From Eubacterium sp. (lineage in GTDB: Bacteria > Bacillota > Clostridia > Oscillospirales > Acutalibacteraceae), in NCBI GenBank assembly GCA_029054965.1, contig JAIDEF010000073.1:13149-28940 (forward strand): a stretch of 15,792 nucleotides of DNA, in the 5' to 3' direction. A program made the position numbers and the translations under genes. Position 1 is the stretch's first letter, and every line of letters starts with the position of its first letter. Shown here in pieces: positions 15,099 to 15,792 of the stretch. The notes below the pieces were generated by a model that saw only the letters and a program-made list of their open reading frames with translations, was not told the origin of the DNA and did not search any database.

Positions 15099-15121
15099 TA
15101 ACAAATGATGTATTGTGCAAT
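15092..15121 (+). promoter_or_regulatory. Weak candidate promoter of the first XRE gene
   Basis: -35 TTGTCA (15092-15097), an 18-nt spacer and a poor -10 TGCAAT (15116-15121). Its -35 overlaps the -35 of the divergent small-RNA promoter. Other -10 placements nearby are equally possible. Confidence 0.35.
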
Positions 15122-15122
15122 A
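15111..15122. promoter_or_regulatory. Second small dyad upstream of the first XRE gene
   Basis: TATTGTGCAATA, 5-bp arms around TG, 22 bp before the XRE start and over its probable -10 region. It could serve autorepression. It is short enough to arise by chance. Confidence 0.3.
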
Positions 15123-15143
15123 ATACTTTTGTGAGGTGTTATT

Positions 15144-15368
15144 ATGCAATACTATCCAAGAATACGAGATTTGCGTGAGGACCGTGATTTAACACAGACT
15201 CAGCTTGTTCAGATACTTAAAATGCACAAAACAACATACACAAACTATGAACAGGGCAAGCGTGAGCCGCCTTTTGAATTTATCGTTAAGCTTGCAAAGT
15301 TTTATGATGTAACAATTGATTACATTGCAGGGCTTACAAACACACCATCTCCCTATAACAGAGATTAA
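15144..15368 (+). CDS. Small XRE/Cro-family helix-turn-helix repressor (first of two paralogues)
   Basis: 74 residues, a single HTH_3 domain. The core IRDLREDRDLTQTQLVQIL carries helices 1-2, and KTTYTNYEQGKREPP holds the recognition helix. VKLAKFYDVTIDYIAGL is the usual end of this fold. There is no C-terminal sensor or peptidase domain, so it is a minimal DNA-binding dimer. GAGGTG lies 5 nt before the ATG. It is divergent from the small RNA and convergent with the second XRE gene, sharing the terminator between them. It probably represses its own gene and the small-RNA promoter (inference). It is about 45% identical by eye to the second XRE protein. Confidence 0.9.
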   Translation: MQYYPRIRDLREDRDLTQTQLVQILKMHKTTYTNYEQGKREPPFEFIVKLAKFYDVTIDYIAGLTNTPSPYNRD

Positions 15369-15399
15369 AGGTACTGACTGGTTAGGTCAGTACCTTTTT
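15368..15399 (+). terminator. Terminator between the convergent XRE genes
   Basis: The stem AAGGTACTGAC (15368-15378) pairs with GTCAGTACCTT (15386-15396) across a 7-nt loop and ends in a T run. It overlaps the last base of the stop codon of the first XRE gene. In the other direction it gives a weaker T run, so it may also end the second XRE transcript. Confidence 0.85.
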
Positions 15400-15411
15400 A
15401 ATTTTCAGATT

Positions 15412-15630
15412 TCAGCGTTCGGGATAATTCAAATCCTTTGGCAAGCCTAAAATATAGTCGGCTGATACACCATAAAATTTGCATAATTTTACAACATCAT
15501 CCGCTTTCAAAAAGGCTACCCCATTTTCAATGTATGAATAATTGGCTTGTGTAACATTAAGAACTTCAGCAAGTTGAGATTGCGTCAACTCTTTATCTTC
15601 TCGTAATTCTCTAATTCGTTTATAATGCAT
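15412..15630 (-). CDS. Small XRE/Cro-family helix-turn-helix repressor (second paralogue)
   Basis: 72 residues from the chosen ATG at 15630, which has GAGGGTG 5 nt upstream. A longer in-frame start at 15717 would cross the promoter region and is rejected. A single HTH_3 domain: IRELREDKELTQSQLAEVL, then TQANYSYIENG as the recognition helix region, and VVKLCKFYGVSADYILGL. No other domain is present. It faces a divergent consensus promoter reading out of the window, with matched 15-bp dyads in both promoters. By analogy with SinR, Cro and ICE repressors, it probably represses both promoters. No phage or conjugation gene is visible in the window. Confidence 0.9.
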   Translation of the reverse strand: MHYKRIRELREDKELTQSQLAEVLNVTQANYSYIENGVAFLKADDVVKLCKFYGVSADYILGLPKDLNYPER

Positions 15631-15654
15631 ATTATCACCCTCTGAAGGCATTAT

Positions 15655-15682
15655 ACTATATAAGAAATTCTTATGTTGACAA
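15655..15682 (-). promoter_or_regulatory. Promoter of the second XRE gene
   Basis: On the minus strand, -35 TTGTCA (15682-15677), a 16-nt spacer and -10 TATAGT (15660-15655). Another TATAAT (15655-15650) is 21 nt from this -35 and so is less likely the -10. The -35 overlaps that of the divergent promoter. Confidence 0.6.
15660..15674. promoter_or_regulatory. Operator dyad O1 in the second XRE gene's promoter
   Basis: ATAAGAAATTCTTAT, 7-bp arms around one base, lies in the -35/-10 spacer of the minus-strand promoter. It is identical to O2 (15685-15699) except for the central base. Confidence 0.7.
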
Positions 15683-15704
15683 TTATAAGAATTTCTTATA
15701 TAAT
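15676..15704 (+). promoter_or_regulatory. Consensus promoter reading out of the window
   Basis: TTGACA (15676-15681), 17 nt, TATAAT (15699-15704): a perfect match to consensus. Its spacer is filled by O2. The transcript would start near 15711; AAGGAG follows at 15718-15722, but no reading frame longer than a few codons begins before the window ends. Confidence 0.8.
15685..15699. promoter_or_regulatory. Operator dyad O2 in the outward promoter
   Basis: ATAAGAATTTCTTAT, 7-bp arms around one base, lies in the spacer of the outward promoter; flanking bases extend the symmetry to 17 bp. Its centre is 25 bp from that of O1. Confidence 0.7.
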
Positions 15705-15792
15705 TACAATTGTGCAAAAGGAGACTAACTATTAAAAGTCAAGAATAAAAAGGAAAAGATGATGTAAAAAGAAAGACAGTAAAAAAGGGTAT

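Noticed and set aside
15650..15655. TATAAT as the -10 of the second XRE gene
   Set aside because: It is 21 nt from the only good -35. TATAGT at 16 nt fits better, although use of this box cannot be ruled out without a mapped start.
14941..15792. Left end of a prophage or integrative element
   Set aside because: Paired XRE repressors suggest it, but there is no integrase, attachment repeat, tRNA or phage gene in the window.

Overview
The window looks like chromosomal DNA of a low-GC Gram-positive anaerobe of the Clostridia, most likely Ruminococcus/Oscillospiraceae-like. The basis is AT-rich DNA, strong AGGAGG-type ribosome binding sites, GTG/TTG starts, and an FHA-SEDS-PBP cluster beside a Firmicutes-type ftsE-ftsX-hydrolase cluster. 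The exact genus is an inference. Almost everything from 1 to 13685 lies on the minus strand. The right end (13777-15792) switches orientation repeatedly.

Layout on the minus strand, right to left. (1) 13685-7724 is a six-gene operon: a membrane protein with two FHA domains, an FtsW/RodA-type SEDS glycosyltransferase, a class B penicillin-binding transpeptidase, the ribosome-associated GTPase HflX, a DUF4830-like membrane protein and an RsuA-family 16S rRNA pseudouridine synthase. It has one good promoter at 13741-13769, and its genes overlap or nearly touch. (2) 7463-6378 is a stand-alone PucR/CdaR-type regulator with its own promoter (overlapped by a long AT-rich dyad) and a clean terminator. 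(3) 6280-3494 is an OmpR-type response regulator, a HAMP sensor kinase and an unrecognised membrane-anchored protein, all overlapping. (4) 3409-2666 is a VanY-type D,D-carboxypeptidase. (5) 2429-1 is ftsE, ftsX and the start of a secreted coiled-coil EnvC/PcsB/CwlO-like hydrolase or activator, cut by the window edge. A WalR-like box lies just upstream of the ftsE promoter. Much of the left 13 kb therefore concerns peptidoglycan synthesis, cutting and its control.

Right end: galM (aldose 1-epimerase, plus strand) is divergent from the FHA operon and ends in a perfect 36-bp palindromic terminator. Beyond it is a compact regulatory island. A consensus minus-strand promoter (TTGACA-17-TATAAT) appears to drive a structured RNA of about 117 nt (15062-14946) that ends in a 15-bp stem with a GAAA loop. 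A small XRE repressor gene is read divergently from it. A second, paralogous XRE gene is convergent with the first. Upstream of the second is another consensus promoter, reading out of the window, with identical 15-bp dyads in the -35/-10 spacers of both divergent promoters. The island reads as two repressor switches of the same design, and one of them controls an apparently undescribed small RNA. No integrase, transposase, tRNA, rRNA or CRISPR array is visible.
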